Source: Phytoactinopolyspora limicola (GTDB lineage: Bacteria; Actinomycetota; Actinomycetes; Jiangellales; Jiangellaceae). Taken from it: a stretch of 64,000 bases of DNA. Within the stretch, counting starts at the first letter, position 1. Each line of letters opens with the position of its first letter. The stretch spans positions 124,001 through 188,000 of the forward strand of contig NZ_JAAOEN010000004.1 of the NCBI RefSeq assembly GCF_011320225.1, in the 5' to 3' direction. The notes below the pieces were generated by a model. It was given only the letters and a program-made list of their open reading frames with translations. It searched no databases and had not been told where the DNA came from. Below are positions 25,268 to 33,949 of this stretch, piece by piece. A program made the position numbers and the translations under genes.

Positions 25268-27415
25268 TCACGTTTCCAGGGCGGCGACGATCCGCTCCGG
25301 CGTCAGAGGAAGGTCGCGGACGTCCACCCCCAACGCGTCGCGGACGGCATTGGCGATGGCCGCCGCTGTCGGCCCGTGGGCGATCTCGCCGGCCCCGACG
25401 CTTGGCTCGTCCGGCCGGTTGATCACCTCGACGTGCACGTCGGGAACGGCACGGAACCGCAGGATCGGATACGTCTCCCAGTCGGTGCTGGTGACCCGGT
25501 GCCCGTCGAGGCGGGCCTGTTCCAGCAACGTCCAACTGGCCGCCTGGATCGCCCCACCCTCAAGCTGGTTGACCACCCCGTCGAGACTCACTATCCGGCC
25601 CACGTCGGCCGCGATGACCAGCCGGGTCACCCGGATCTCATGCACCGCCTCGACATCGGCGACGACGGCACAGTACCCAGACGTGCCCTTGTAGCGGGCC
25701 CAGGCGATGCCCCGGCCGGCGTCGGCCGCAGCCTGGTCGCGCCCACCCTGCTCGCGCCGCCACCCGGCCAGCTCGGCGGCGCGCTCGAGCACCGCCCGCG
25801 CCCGCGGGTCGCTCAGGTGGGCGAGCCGGTACTCCAGGGGATCCGCACCGATCCGCCTGGACAGCTCGTCCATCAACGATTCGATGGCGAACACGTTGGT
25901 GAACGCACCGAGCGCCCGTAGGGACGACGTCCGCACCCGCGTATCCACCACCCGGTGACCGGTCACCCGCCGCGCCGGGAAGTCGTAACCGGGATCGGCG
26001 TTGCGCACGGAGCCGCCACCGGCCGCCAACGGTGGATCCACCGACGGCGGCAACACCTGCCGGTCGCGGTGGGCGGCCCCGAGCAGCCCGTGCGACCCGC
26101 CGTATCCGGGGCGGGCGACGTGACCCTGGCTCCATACGTCCACGGACCAGGTGGCGACGTGCCCGCGCGCGTCCAGGCCGGCTTCCACATCCACGGCCAT
26201 GGCGGGGCCGAGTGGCCCCGAGCCCAGTTCGTCGGCCCGGCTCCACACCACCTGGACCGGGCGGCCGGGGACGGCCCGCGCCAGCAGCGCGGCATCGAAG
26301 GCGGCGTCGTCGGCACCGTTGTGTCCATAACTGCCCGCGGCCTCGACGTGGTGCACGACGACGTCCTGTTCCGGCACTCCGAACACCACCGCCAGCGCCG
26401 CCCGCAGCGGATATACCCCCTGGCTATGGCTCCACACGGTGAGTTGAGATCCCGCCCACCGGGCGATCGCACAGCTCGGCCCGATCGCGGCGTGGGCCAG
26501 GAACGGGCGGGTATAGGTGGCGCGGACGGTGGTCACCACACCCACCGCGGCCGTGGCATCGCAGATGTTCACCACGTCGATCCGGTCGGCTGGGGCAGAC
26601 CGCCGCGGCTGCGCTGGATCCCCGGTTCCGGCCGGGTTCGGTGGCAGCTCCCACTGGGCGGTGTCGGCCAGTGCCGCGGCCGCCCGGATGGCCACCTCCT
26701 CCCGCTCGGCCACCACCCCTAAGAAATCTCCCTGCCGGACCGTGGCGATGACGTGGGCACCAACAAGCGACGTGTCGACGGTGCTCAGGTGCGCTGCGCG
26801 GACCGGCGGGCGGACCACCCGGCCCCACACCTGTCCGGGGAGGTGGAGGTCATGGAGGAACCGGGGCCGCCCGAGCACCTTGTCCGGCAGGTCGACACGT
26901 GGCGGGTTGGGTGGATCCGCCGGCGCCGGTGCGGGCCGCACCCACGACGGGCCACGGGCGTCCCGGTCGAGGACGTCGGCGTCGAGATCCCAGTAACTGA
27001 CCGCGCTGTCCCCGGCCGCCGTCCCGACCACACCGTCCCGGACGACGAGCGCGGCGGGGTCGGCGTCGAGCCGGGCGGCGGCCACCTCGATGAGCAGCGC
27101 CCGCACTTCGGCACACACCTGACGTAGTGCCGCCACCGACCGGGCCACCGACAGGCTGCCCGCGGTGAGCCCTTCGGCCGGGCCCGCGGCGGTGCTGACC
27201 GGTTGGACGACGACGCGTGAGTCGTCGACACCCAACTCCTCGGCTGCCGCCTGGGTGAGCGCCGTCCAGATGCCCTGCCCCAGCTCCACCTTGCCGACCC
27301 GCACCAGGACGTGCCCGGTGTCGCTGAGATCGAGCCAGGTGGACAGCCGGGGGTTGGCCGCGAGGCTGGGCGGCAGGGTGTCGGCGGCGGATCGTGCCGG
27401 GTCAGCCGTCGTCAT
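25268..27415 (-). CDS. molybdopterin-binding subunit, isoquinoline 1-oxidoreductase / nicotinate dehydrogenase B type
   Basis: A 715-residue large subunit of a two-subunit molybdenum hydroxylase of the IorB/aldehyde oxidase class. It starts with the typical VRVGKVELGQGIWTALTQ segment and has VRTSSLRALGAFTNVFAIESLMDEL and the catalytic Glu region GAGEIAHGPTAAAIANA near the end. The family hydroxylates N-heterocycles or aldehydes using water, passing electrons to a [2Fe-2S] subunit. The ATG overlaps the end of that subunit's gene by 14 bp. No signal peptide and no XdhC-like maturation gene are visible here. Confidence 0.9.
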   Translation of the reverse strand: MTTADPARSAADTLPPSLAANPRLSTWLDLSDTGHVLVRVGKVELGQGIWTALTQAAAEELGVDDSRVVVQPVSTAAGPAEGLTAGSLSVARSVAALRQVCAEVRALLIEVAAARLDADPAALVVRDGVVGTAAGDSAVSYWDLDADVLDRDARGPSWVRPAPAPADPPNPPRVDLPDKVLGRPRFLHDLHLPGQVWGRVVRPPVRAAHLSTVDTSLVGAHVIATVRQGDFLGVVAEREEVAIRAAAALADTAQWELPPNPAGTGDPAQPRRSAPADRIDVVNICDATAAVGVVTTVRATYTRPFLAHAAIGPSCAIARWAGSQLTVWSHSQGVYPLRAALAVVFGVPEQDVVVHHVEAAGSYGHNGADDAAFDAALLARAVPGRPVQVVWSRADELGSGPLGPAMAVDVEAGLDARGHVATWSVDVWSQGHVARPGYGGSHGLLGAAHRDRQVLPPSVDPPLAAGGGSVRNADPGYDFPARRVTGHRVVDTRVRTSSLRALGAFTNVFAIESLMDELSRRIGADPLEYRLAHLSDPRARAVLERAAELAGWRREQGGRDQAAADAGRGIAWARYKGTSGYCAVVADVEAVHEIRVTRLVIAADVGRIVSLDGVVNQLEGGAIQAASWTLLEQARLDGHRVTSTDWETYPILRFRAVPDVHVEVINRPDEPSVGAGEIAHGPTAAAIANAVRDALGVDVRDLPLTPERIVAALET

Positions 27416-27899
27416 GTCGTTGCCCTGGTCCGGTGGCAGCGGCCAGCACCGCGCGCACGATCCGGTGGTGGGTCCCGCACCGGCACAGGTGGCGTTCGAG
27501 GGCGGTCCGGACGTCGTCGGCGGTCGGCTCCGGGGTGTCGCGCAGCAGCGCGGTGGCGGCGACGACGATGCCGCTGAGGCAGTACCCGCACTGCCCGGCT
27601 TGTTCGTCGAGCACGGCCCGCTGCACCCGGTTGGGGCACCCCTCCGACGCCAAGCCTTCAACGGTGACCACGTCGCGCCCGGCGGCCGCCCACAGCGGAA
27701 GGTCACACGACGGTGTGGGATGCCCGTCGACGAGAACCACACAGGCCCCGCAGAGTCCCTGGCCACAGCCGAACCTGGTGCCTTTCAGGCCGAGATCGTT
27801 GCGGAGCAGGTACAACAGCGGCGTCTCGGGATCCACGCTCGTGTGCACCGGTGTGCCGTTGACCGTCAGCGCCGTGCCGGAGCTGCCCTCGGGTGCCAC
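27402..27899 (-). CDS. [2Fe-2S] subunit of molybdenum hydroxylase (IorA/CoxS type)
   Basis: A 165-residue iron-sulfur subunit. The plant-ferredoxin-type cluster motif is GCGQGLCGACVVLVDG with the fourth Cys in PTPSC; the second cluster motif is QCGYCLSG and HLCRCGTH. It carries electrons from the Mo centre of the downstream gene product. I chose the GTG giving VAPEGSSGTALTVNGTPV, starting 4 bp after the CMD-like gene stop; a longer in-frame ORF reaching 28508 overlaps that gene and is not real. Confidence 0.92.
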   Translation of the reverse strand: MAPEGSSGTALTVNGTPVHTSVDPETPLLYLLRNDLGLKGTRFGCGQGLCGACVVLVDGHPTPSCDLPLWAAAGRDVVTVEGLASEGCPNRVQRAVLDEQAGQCGYCLSGIVVAATALLRDTPEPTADDVRTALERHLCRCGTHHRIVRAVLAAATGPGQRHDDG

Positions 27900-27903
27900 C
27901 GGA

Positions 27904-28467
27904 TCAGTCCACCAGGCCGGCCTGGGTGTCGGCCAGGACCTCCAGATGTTCGAGGCCCAGGGTGCGGATCCAGCGCTGCTGGCCGGAGGTGAGCGCGACG
28001 AAGTACCCCAGCTCCACCAGCTCCGCCTCGGTGAAGTGCTGGTGTAGACGCTGCCAGAGGGTGTCGTCGGCCATGGTCTGATCCCACACGATGGCGTCGG
28101 TGTAGGCGAGGGCGGCTTTCTCTCGGTCGCTGAGCCGCGTCGACGACTCGTAGCGGAGCAAGTCGTCCAGCTCCTGCTCCCCCAAACCTTGGTCGCGGGC
28201 CAGCTCGCTGCGTTGGCCACTGCAGTAGGCACATTCGACGGTTTTGGCCACGTACATTCGGGCCAGCTCTTTGACGCGGTGGTCGAGTTCTCCACCGTAG
28301 AACGCGGCTTCCCACGTCGCGGAGAAGGTGTCGAGGATGGCCGGGACGTGAGCCCGGACCGCCTGGCTTTCCGGGCGGGGCGCCCCGCGGGTACGGGCCA
28401 GCTCCAGGTGGTGGGCGATGTCGGGGGCGTGCAGGCGCTCGGTGGAGGGATAGCTGATCCGCGCCAC
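27904..28467 (-). CDS. carboxymuconolactone decarboxylase / AhpD-like protein
   Basis: A 187-residue all-helical CMD-fold protein with the redox pair CxxC in ECAYCSGQRSE and a downstream helical ALAYTDAIVWDQTM segment typical of the AhpD-like group. Such proteins act as peroxidatic or ring-cleavage-pathway enzymes; the CxxC favours a thiol redox role. The GTG start has a strong AGGAGG six bases upstream. It is first gene of the operon with the Mo hydroxylase, with an operator 37 bp upstream, and divergent from the ACMSD-type gene. Confidence 0.88.
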   Translation of the reverse strand: MARISYPSTERLHAPDIAHHLELARTRGAPRPESQAVRAHVPAILDTFSATWEAAFYGGELDHRVKELARMYVAKTVECAYCSGQRSELARDQGLGEQELDDLLRYESSTRLSDREKAALAYTDAIVWDQTMADDTLWQRLHQHFTEAELVELGYFVALTSGQQRWIRTLGLEHLEVLADTQAGLVD

Positions 28468-28504
28468 GGCGTCCTCCTAGGGTTTCGAGGACCGTCATCT
28501 GACA

Positions 28505-28516
28505 GCAAACGATTGT
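28505..28516. promoter_or_regulatory. LacI-type operator GCAAACGATTGT
   Basis: In the 132-bp divergent region, on the side of the CMD/Mo-hydroxylase operon. Its centre is 56 bp from the second site. Confidence 0.75.
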
Positions 28517-28560
28517 AGCAAGGCAGCTAGTATGGCCGTAAGATACGAAGCCACATCACA

Positions 28561-28572
28561 ACAAACGATTGA
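28561..28572. promoter_or_regulatory. LacI-type operator ACAAACGATTGA
   Basis: Second site of the divergent region, 27 bp upstream of the ACMSD-type gene, one base from full consensus at the last position. Confidence 0.7.
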
Positions 28573-28599
28573 CGTCAGTGGCGACGACGAGGAGGCGTA

Positions 28600-29598
28600 G
28601 TGTTCGACGTCCATGCCCACGCCATCCCGGACGGACTGATCCACACCCTGCGCCGCGACGGCCCGTCGCTCGGCGTCGAGATCGTCGACACCGACCGCGG
28701 CACCCAGGTCCGGGTCGCCGACGGACCACCCTCCGCACCCCTGGACCCACTGCTGAGCGACCTACCGGCCAGACTCGCCGCGATGGACCGAGGTGGCGTC
28801 GACGTTCAGGTGGTGTCGCCGTTCATCGGCCTGACCGCGTACTCGCTGCCGGCCGAGGCCGGCGCCCGCTACAGCCGGTTGTTCAACGAACTCATGGCCA
28901 GCACCGCCGCTCAGGCCCCAGATCGGCTGCGGGCGCTGGCCACCGTACCCCTCCAGTCCGGCGATCTGGCCGCGCGCGAGCTCACCTACGCCGTCGAGCA
29001 TCTCGGTATGGCCGGTGTCGAGATCGGCACCAGCCGACCGGGTGGACAGGTGGACGATCCGGATCTGGAACCGTTCTGGGCCGCGGCGAACCACCTCCGC
29101 TGCCTCGTACTGATCCACCCCATGTCGGGTACGAGCCACCACGAGCCGTATTTTCTCGGCAACCTCGTGGCCAACCCGGCCCAGACCACCCTGGCCGCGG
29201 CCCGGCTGATGTTCGGCGGCGTGCTCGACCGGTTCCCCGACCTGCGCATCTGCCTGGTCCACGGCGGCGGCTTCCTGCCCTATCAGGCCGGCCGTCTCGA
29301 GCACGGGTTCGCCACCTACGGGCAGCGTTGGGGGGCCCGGCTGGACACCTCACCGGCCGAACTCATCCGCCGGTTCAGCTACGACACCGTGCTCCACTCC
29401 CCGACCGCGCTCCGTGCCCTGCTAGACCAGGTCGGCGCGGACCGGGTGCTCGTGGGCACCGACTACCCCTTCGCGATGGGCGACGACGACCCTGCCGGCA
29501 CCCTGGCCGCGGTGCCCGCTCTCACGTCGGCCCAGCATGACTTGATCCGGCGCGACAACGCTCGCCGCCTCCTGACCCCCCGGGATCTCGATGAGTAG
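28600..29598 (+). CDS. amidohydrolase 2 / ACMSD-family enzyme
   Basis: A 332-residue metal-dependent TIM-barrel amidohydrolase of the 2-amino-3-carboxymuconate semialdehyde decarboxylase superfamily. It starts FDVHAHAIPDGL (the HxH ligand pair) and continues with VLIHPMSG, CLVHGGGFLPYQAGR and the closing VGTDYPFAMGD (Asp ligand). The family includes decarboxylases and hydrolases of ring-cleavage intermediates in tryptophan, nicotinate and aromatic degradation, which suits a partner of the divergent N-heterocycle hydroxylase. GGAGG lies ahead of the GTG start. Confidence 0.9.
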   Translation: MFDVHAHAIPDGLIHTLRRDGPSLGVEIVDTDRGTQVRVADGPPSAPLDPLLSDLPARLAAMDRGGVDVQVVSPFIGLTAYSLPAEAGARYSRLFNELMASTAAQAPDRLRALATVPLQSGDLAARELTYAVEHLGMAGVEIGTSRPGGQVDDPDLEPFWAAANHLRCLVLIHPMSGTSHHEPYFLGNLVANPAQTTLAAARLMFGGVLDRFPDLRICLVHGGGFLPYQAGRLEHGFATYGQRWGARLDTSPAELIRRFSYDTVLHSPTALRALLDQVGADRVLVGTDYPFAMGDDDPAGTLAAVPALTSAQHDLIRRDNARRLLTPRDLDE

Positions 29599-29599
29599 C

Positions 29600-29687
29600 G
29601 TGGCACGCTGAAGCGCTCCACAAACCGGACAAAAGACCCACGTTGACGACACCTCAGCGTGCCATGCACTACACCTCAGCGTGCCAC
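29600..29687. repeat. inverted and direct copies of TCAGCGTGCCAY
   Basis: GTGGCACGCTGA at 29600-29611 is the exact inverse of TCAGCGTGCCAC at 29676-29687. A further direct copy lies at about 29654-29665, 22 bp upstream of the latter. It follows the ACMSD-type gene and precedes the AfsR-like gene, so it may serve as a terminator hairpin or a regulator binding cluster. Confidence 0.6.
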
Positions 29688-29751
29688 GGCTCCAGCCCCT
29701 CTTGCCCAGTGCCGGGCGGACGAGCCGGCCGGCACCGGCTACCGTGGGCCC

Positions 29752-32700
29752 ATGAAATTCGGGGTGCTCGGCCCTGTGGTGGTGTGGCCATCGGACGGCA
29801 CCGTGGTCACCATCGCCGGGTTCAAGGTCCGCGCCCTGCTCGCCGACCTCCTCGCCCACGAGGGCCGGCCGGTGTCGGCTGACCGACTGATTGACGACCT
29901 CTGGTCCGACGACGACCTACCGGGAAATCCGGCCGGCGCCCTGCACACGAAGGTGTCACAGCTGCGACGGGCCCTCGACACGGCCGAGCCGGGCGCCCGG
30001 GATCTCGTCGAGTCCGCGGCGTCGGGATACCGGCTGCGGGTCTCCCCCGACACCGTCGACGCGCAACGATTCACCGCGATGCTCACCCAGGCGCACAGCC
30101 GGCCGGACGCTCAGGGACGGGTGGCCCTGTTGACCGAGGCGCTGGCGCTGTGGCGAGGGCCCGCGTTCGGGGAGGTCGCAGACCTGGAGTTCGCCCGGGG
30201 TTCGGTGCTGCGGCTGGAAGAGCAGCGGCTGGTGGCACTGGAGAGTCTCGCCGAGGCCCGGCTGGAGCTGGGTGAACACACCCTTCTTGTGGGTGAGCTG
30301 GGTGACCTGGTGGCCCAGCACCCGCTGCGCGAACGGCTCCGCGCCGCGCAGCTGCGCGCCCTCTACGGTTCGGGGCGCCAGGGTGAGGCTCTGGACGCTT
30401 ACGACGAGTATCGCCACCACCTGCGCGATGCGCTCGGCCTCGACCCCGGCAGCGAGTTGGTCACTCTGCATCAGGCGATCCTGCGTCAGGATCCGGCGTT
30501 GACGCCGATGGGCGTCCCGGCCATGTCAGCGGCGCAACCCACCACCAATCTCCCGGTGACGATCTCGACGGAGCCCGACGGCGGACTGGTCGGCCGGGCG
30601 GCGACGATCGCCGACGCACGCAAGCAGCTGGAAACCAACCGGCTGGTCACCTTCACCGGCCCGGGCGGGGTGGGAAAGACCCGCCTCGCGGTGGAGGTGG
30701 CTCGCGCGGTCGGTGACAGTTGCGCCGACGGCGTATGGATCGTGGAACTCGCTCGGCAGACACCCCGGGCGTCCTCCACCAACCCGGCCCAGTTCAGCGC
30801 GGGCCTCGCCCCGGACGGGGTCGCCGCGATCGCCGCCGCGGTGGCCACGACACTCGGCGTCCGGGAAGACTCCGCGGCGGGCACCCGGCTGGAAGCGGAC
30901 CATCCGAACGTCACCGACCGGTTGATCGCCGCGCTGCGGGCCCGGCAGGTGCTCGTGGTACTCGACAACTGCGAGCATGTGATCGAACCCGTCGCGCACC
31001 TCGTCGAACGGCTACTGACGGCGGCACCACGGATGCGGATCCTCGTGACCAGTCAAGAGCCGGTGGGTCTCCCCGATGAGGTGGTGTTCCCGGTGCCGCC
31101 GCTGGAGGTGCCGGCCACCGGGGCGTCGTTCGACGACATCTTCCGGTCCGGTGCGGTGCGGCTCTTCACCACCCGGGCGTCGACTGCCGCGGGGTTCGTG
31201 TTGTCCACTGACAATGCCGAGTCGGTGGCGGAGATCTGCCGCCGGCTGGACGGTATTCCATTGGCCATCGAATTGGCCGCGACGCGGGTCCGGGCGCTGG
31301 AGGTGAACGAGCTGGCCGCCCGGCTCGACGACCGGTTCACCCTGCTGGCCGACGGACACCGCACGGCACCGCCACGACAACGGACCCTCCGCGCGATGAT
31401 CGACTGGAGCTGGGAGCTGCTACCTCCGGCGGACCGGGTGGTATTGCGCCGGCTGGCGGTGCCGGTGGGCGGGTGCACACTGGACGCCGCCGAACACGTC
31501 TGTGCCGGTGATGGCATCGCCGCGGCCGACGTCGCCGATGTTCTACGCCGCCTGGTCGACCGGTCGCTGGTCGCGGTCTCCGACGACGGAACAGCCCGCC
31601 GGTATCGGCTGCTGGAGTCGGTGGCGGCCTACTGCTGGCAACGGTTGGGCGAGGCGGACGAGATCGACGCCATCCGGATCCGGCACGCCACCTACTACAC
31701 CGACCTGGCCGAACGGGCCGCGCCGCTGCTGCGTGGGCACGGCCAGCGGGCGGCGTTGCGCGGCCTGGACACCGAGACCGCCAACCTGCGCGTCGCACTG
31801 GAGAGCGCCGTCGATCTGAGCGCCCCGGAGCTGGCGTTGCGCCTCGTCAACTCCCTGGCCTGGTATTGGTTCCTGCGCGGCCGGCACCAGGAAGCCCGCA
31901 GCTGCCTGACCCTGGCGGTCGGGGCGGCACCCCCCAACGGAACCGCCGACGTCGCCCGGGCCGAGGCGCTGACGTGGCTGGCCGGTATCGCCTTCACCGA
32001 CTACCGGGACGATCCGGTGGCGCGTGGTACCGCCGTGCTTGGTCTTTATGACGAGTTGGACGATCCGGCCGGACAGGCCCGCGCGCAGTGGCTGTGTGCG
32101 TTCACCATGCCAGCGTCCGGTGACCTGGCGGTGGGTGAACGGCTGGTGTCCGCGGCGCTGAGGGGTTTCCGCGCGCTCGGCGACCGATGGGGTATCGCGG
32201 CCGCGTTGTTCACCCGCGCGGAACACGCACTGGTGGAGGGCGACCTCGCCGCGGTCCGGCGGGACAGCGAGGAATCCCTGAGGCTGTTCGACGAACTGGG
32301 CGATCGCTGGGGGCGGCTGTACCCGACCCGCTTGCTCGGCATCCTCGCCGAGATCGCCGGTGACCACGCACACGCGGCCCGGCTGCACCGAGATGCCCTA
32401 CGCAGTGCGGAAGACATGGAGCTGTGGCCGTCGGTGTCGATTCAGCTATCCAGCCTCGGCCGGATCTCCCTGCTCAAGGGTGACCTAGCCGAGGCCGACG
32501 AGTACCACCAGCGGGCACACCGGCTGGCGGAGGAGCTGTCGGACAGTTCCGCCGCCGCGTTCGCCGCGATCGGGCTCGGTCTCGGCGCCCGCCGCCAAGG
32601 CAAACTCGACCTCGCCGAGCGGCGGTTCCGCGATCTGCTCGACTGGCACCATCAGACCGGCCTGTACGCCGGCACCGCTTTGATCCTGGCCGAGCTGGGC

Positions 32701-33033
32701 TTCGTCGCCGAGCAGCGCGGCGACGCCGGATCCGCCCGGGCGCTGCACATGGAGGGGTTGACCACCGCGCGGAAGACGGGCGACATACGGGCCGTGGCGC
32801 TGGCGCTCGAGGGGTTGGCCGGGGTGTCGGCCCTCGTTGACGAGCCTGCCCACGCAGCTCGGCTGCTGGGCGCGGCAGCGGCCGCCCGAGCCGCCGCCGG
32901 ATCGCCGTTGCCGCCGGGCGAGAGCGGCGACGTCGACCGGATCTCTCGTCGGGTCCGGGCCGCGCTCGGCCAGGACGAATACGACGCAGCGTTCACCTTG
33001 GCCGGGCGGCTGCCCCTGAACGAACTCCCCTAA
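29752..33033 (+). CDS. large AfsR/SARP-type ATPase transcriptional regulator
   Basis: About 1093 residues. An OmpR-like winged helix (about 1-95, KFGVLGPVVVW and LRRALDT...SGYRLRV) is followed by a bacterial transcriptional activation domain (about 95-250, including LREDALGLDPGSEL-like TPRs). Then comes a STAND/NB-ARC ATPase (Walker A GPGGVGKTRLA at about 302, LVVLDNCEHV as Walker B, ILVTSQEP) and a C-terminal TPR array. Such proteins integrate a signal, often phosphorylation or ligand, to activate secondary metabolism or stress genes. No biosynthetic cluster is adjacent. The ATG at the conserved MKFGVLG was chosen over an upstream extension; its ribosome-binding site is weak. Confidence 0.92.
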   Translation: MKFGVLGPVVVWPSDGTVVTIAGFKVRALLADLLAHEGRPVSADRLIDDLWSDDDLPGNPAGALHTKVSQLRRALDTAEPGARDLVESAASGYRLRVSPDTVDAQRFTAMLTQAHSRPDAQGRVALLTEALALWRGPAFGEVADLEFARGSVLRLEEQRLVALESLAEARLELGEHTLLVGELGDLVAQHPLRERLRAAQLRALYGSGRQGEALDAYDEYRHHLRDALGLDPGSELVTLHQAILRQDPALTPMGVPAMSAAQPTTNLPVTISTEPDGGLVGRAATIADARKQLETNRLVTFTGPGGVGKTRLAVEVARAVGDSCADGVWIVELARQTPRASSTNPAQFSAGLAPDGVAAIAAAVATTLGVREDSAAGTRLEADHPNVTDRLIAALRARQVLVVLDNCEHVIEPVAHLVERLLTAAPRMRILVTSQEPVGLPDEVVFPVPPLEVPATGASFDDIFRSGAVRLFTTRASTAAGFVLSTDNAESVAEICRRLDGIPLAIELAATRVRALEVNELAARLDDRFTLLADGHRTAPPRQRTLRAMIDWSWELLPPADRVVLRRLAVPVGGCTLDAAEHVCAGDGIAAADVADVLRRLVDRSLVAVSDDGTARRYRLLESVAAYCWQRLGEADEIDAIRIRHATYYTDLAERAAPLLRGHGQRAALRGLDTETANLRVALESAVDLSAPELALRLVNSLAWYWFLRGRHQEARSCLTLAVGAAPPNGTADVARAEALTWLAGIAFTDYRDDPVARGTAVLGLYDELDDPAGQARAQWLCAFTMPASGDLAVGERLVSAALRGFRALGDRWGIAAALFTRAEHALVEGDLAAVRRDSEESLRLFDELGDRWGRLYPTRLLGILAEIAGDHAHAARLHRDALRSAEDMELWPSVSIQLSSLGRISLLKGDLAEADEYHQRAHRLAEELSDSSAAAFAAIGLGLGARRQGKLDLAERRFRDLLDWHHQTGLYAGTALILAELGFVAEQRGDAGSARALHMEGLTTARKTGDIRAVALALEGLAGVSALVDEPAHAARLLGAAAAARAAAGSPLPPGESGDVDRISRRVRAALGQDEYDAAFTLAGRLPLNELP

Positions 33034-33241
33034 CCCGCCCTCACCCGCCCTCACCCGCCCTCACCCTCCCCCCTCCCCACCCCCACCCCCCACTCCCCAC
33101 CCCCGGTGATCGTTGCCGGATTTCTGCCCTCACCCCCGGTGATCGTTGCCGGTATCGGGTCGCTATGACGACGCGAACTTGACTTCGATCACCGGGTGGT
33201 AGGGCAGAAATCCGGCAACGATCACTGGGTGAGGGCGGGTT
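33032..33241. repeat. nested palindrome spanning both convergent gene ends
   Basis: The outer arms AACCCGCCCTCACCC (33032-33046) and its complement (33227-33241) cover the stop codons of the AfsR-like gene and wrbA-like gene. The inner arms at 33106-33130 and 33201-33225 are perfect over 25 bp (core GTGATCGTTGCCGG). Another GGTGATCG/CGATCACC pair lies within. A 10-bp CCCGCCCTCA unit is repeated three times at the left, followed by a C-rich tract to about 33104. Probably a bidirectional terminator. Confidence 0.85.
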
Positions 33242-33881
33242 AGACGGTGGCCGGCTGGCTGGTCAGCGAAGCGAGCAGAACGGCGGCCTGGGCGAGCCGT
33301 TCGCCCTGATGCCGGGCCGCCTCCAGCACGGCTTTCTGGTACCCGGCGTCGTCGGCCTGTTCCTCCACGAAGCTGACGCCATAGGGGTTCCCGCCGGCCG
33401 CCGCGGCGACGTTGTAGTTGACGTAGCCGGTCGGGAGGATGATCGCGCCCCAGTGGTACATCGTCTTGTAGAGCGACAGCAGGGTCGACTCCTGACCACC
33501 GTGCGGAAAATGGCTGCTGGTGAAGCCCGTGGCCGGCTTGTTGGCCAGGTTCTCAGCCTCCCAGAGCCCGCCGGTGGTGTCGAGGAACTGCCGGAGCTGG
33601 GAGCTGACGTTGCCGAACCGGGTTGGGGTGCCGAAGGCGTAGCCGTTGGCCCAGGTCAAGTCGTCGAGGGTAGCCAGCTCGATGTCCGAGGTGGTGTCCA
33701 GGTGGGCGCGCCACTCCGGGTTGGAGTCGATGGCGGCATCGGGCGCGAGCTCGGCTACCCGGCGTAGCCGCACCTCGGCCCCGGCGTCGGCGGCACCGTC
33801 GGCGAACCCCTGGGCGAGACGGTGGACGTGGCCGGTGGACGAGTAGTAGATGATGGCGATCCGGGCCTGGGGGGCGTTCAT
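33240..33881 (-). CDS. wrbA: WrbA-type NAD(P)H:quinone oxidoreductase
   Basis: A 213-residue flavodoxin-like FMN protein: phosphate loop YYSSTGHVHRLA at the N-terminus, FGTPTRFGNVSSQLRQFLD, and SSHFPHGGQESTLLSLYKTMYHWGAIILPTG-type segment typical of WrbA. It performs two-electron reduction of quinones, protecting against redox cycling. AGGAGGAACG precedes the ATG. It lies downstream of the MFS exporter gene on the same strand and may share its transcript; quinone reductase plus multidrug exporter suggests a toxic aromatic or quinone stress function (inference). Confidence 0.94.
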   Translation of the reverse strand: MNAPQARIAIIYYSSTGHVHRLAQGFADGAADAGAEVRLRRVAELAPDAAIDSNPEWRAHLDTTSDIELATLDDLTWANGYAFGTPTRFGNVSSQLRQFLDTTGGLWEAENLANKPATGFTSSHFPHGGQESTLLSLYKTMYHWGAIILPTGYVNYNVAAAAGGNPYGVSFVEEQADDAGYQKAVLEAARHQGERLAQAAVLLASLTSQPATV

Positions 33882-33949
33882 GGTGTCGTTCCTCCTGGTG
33901 GTGTTGGTGGCGGTGTTGGTGGCGGTGGTGGTGTTGGTGGTTGGCGCGG

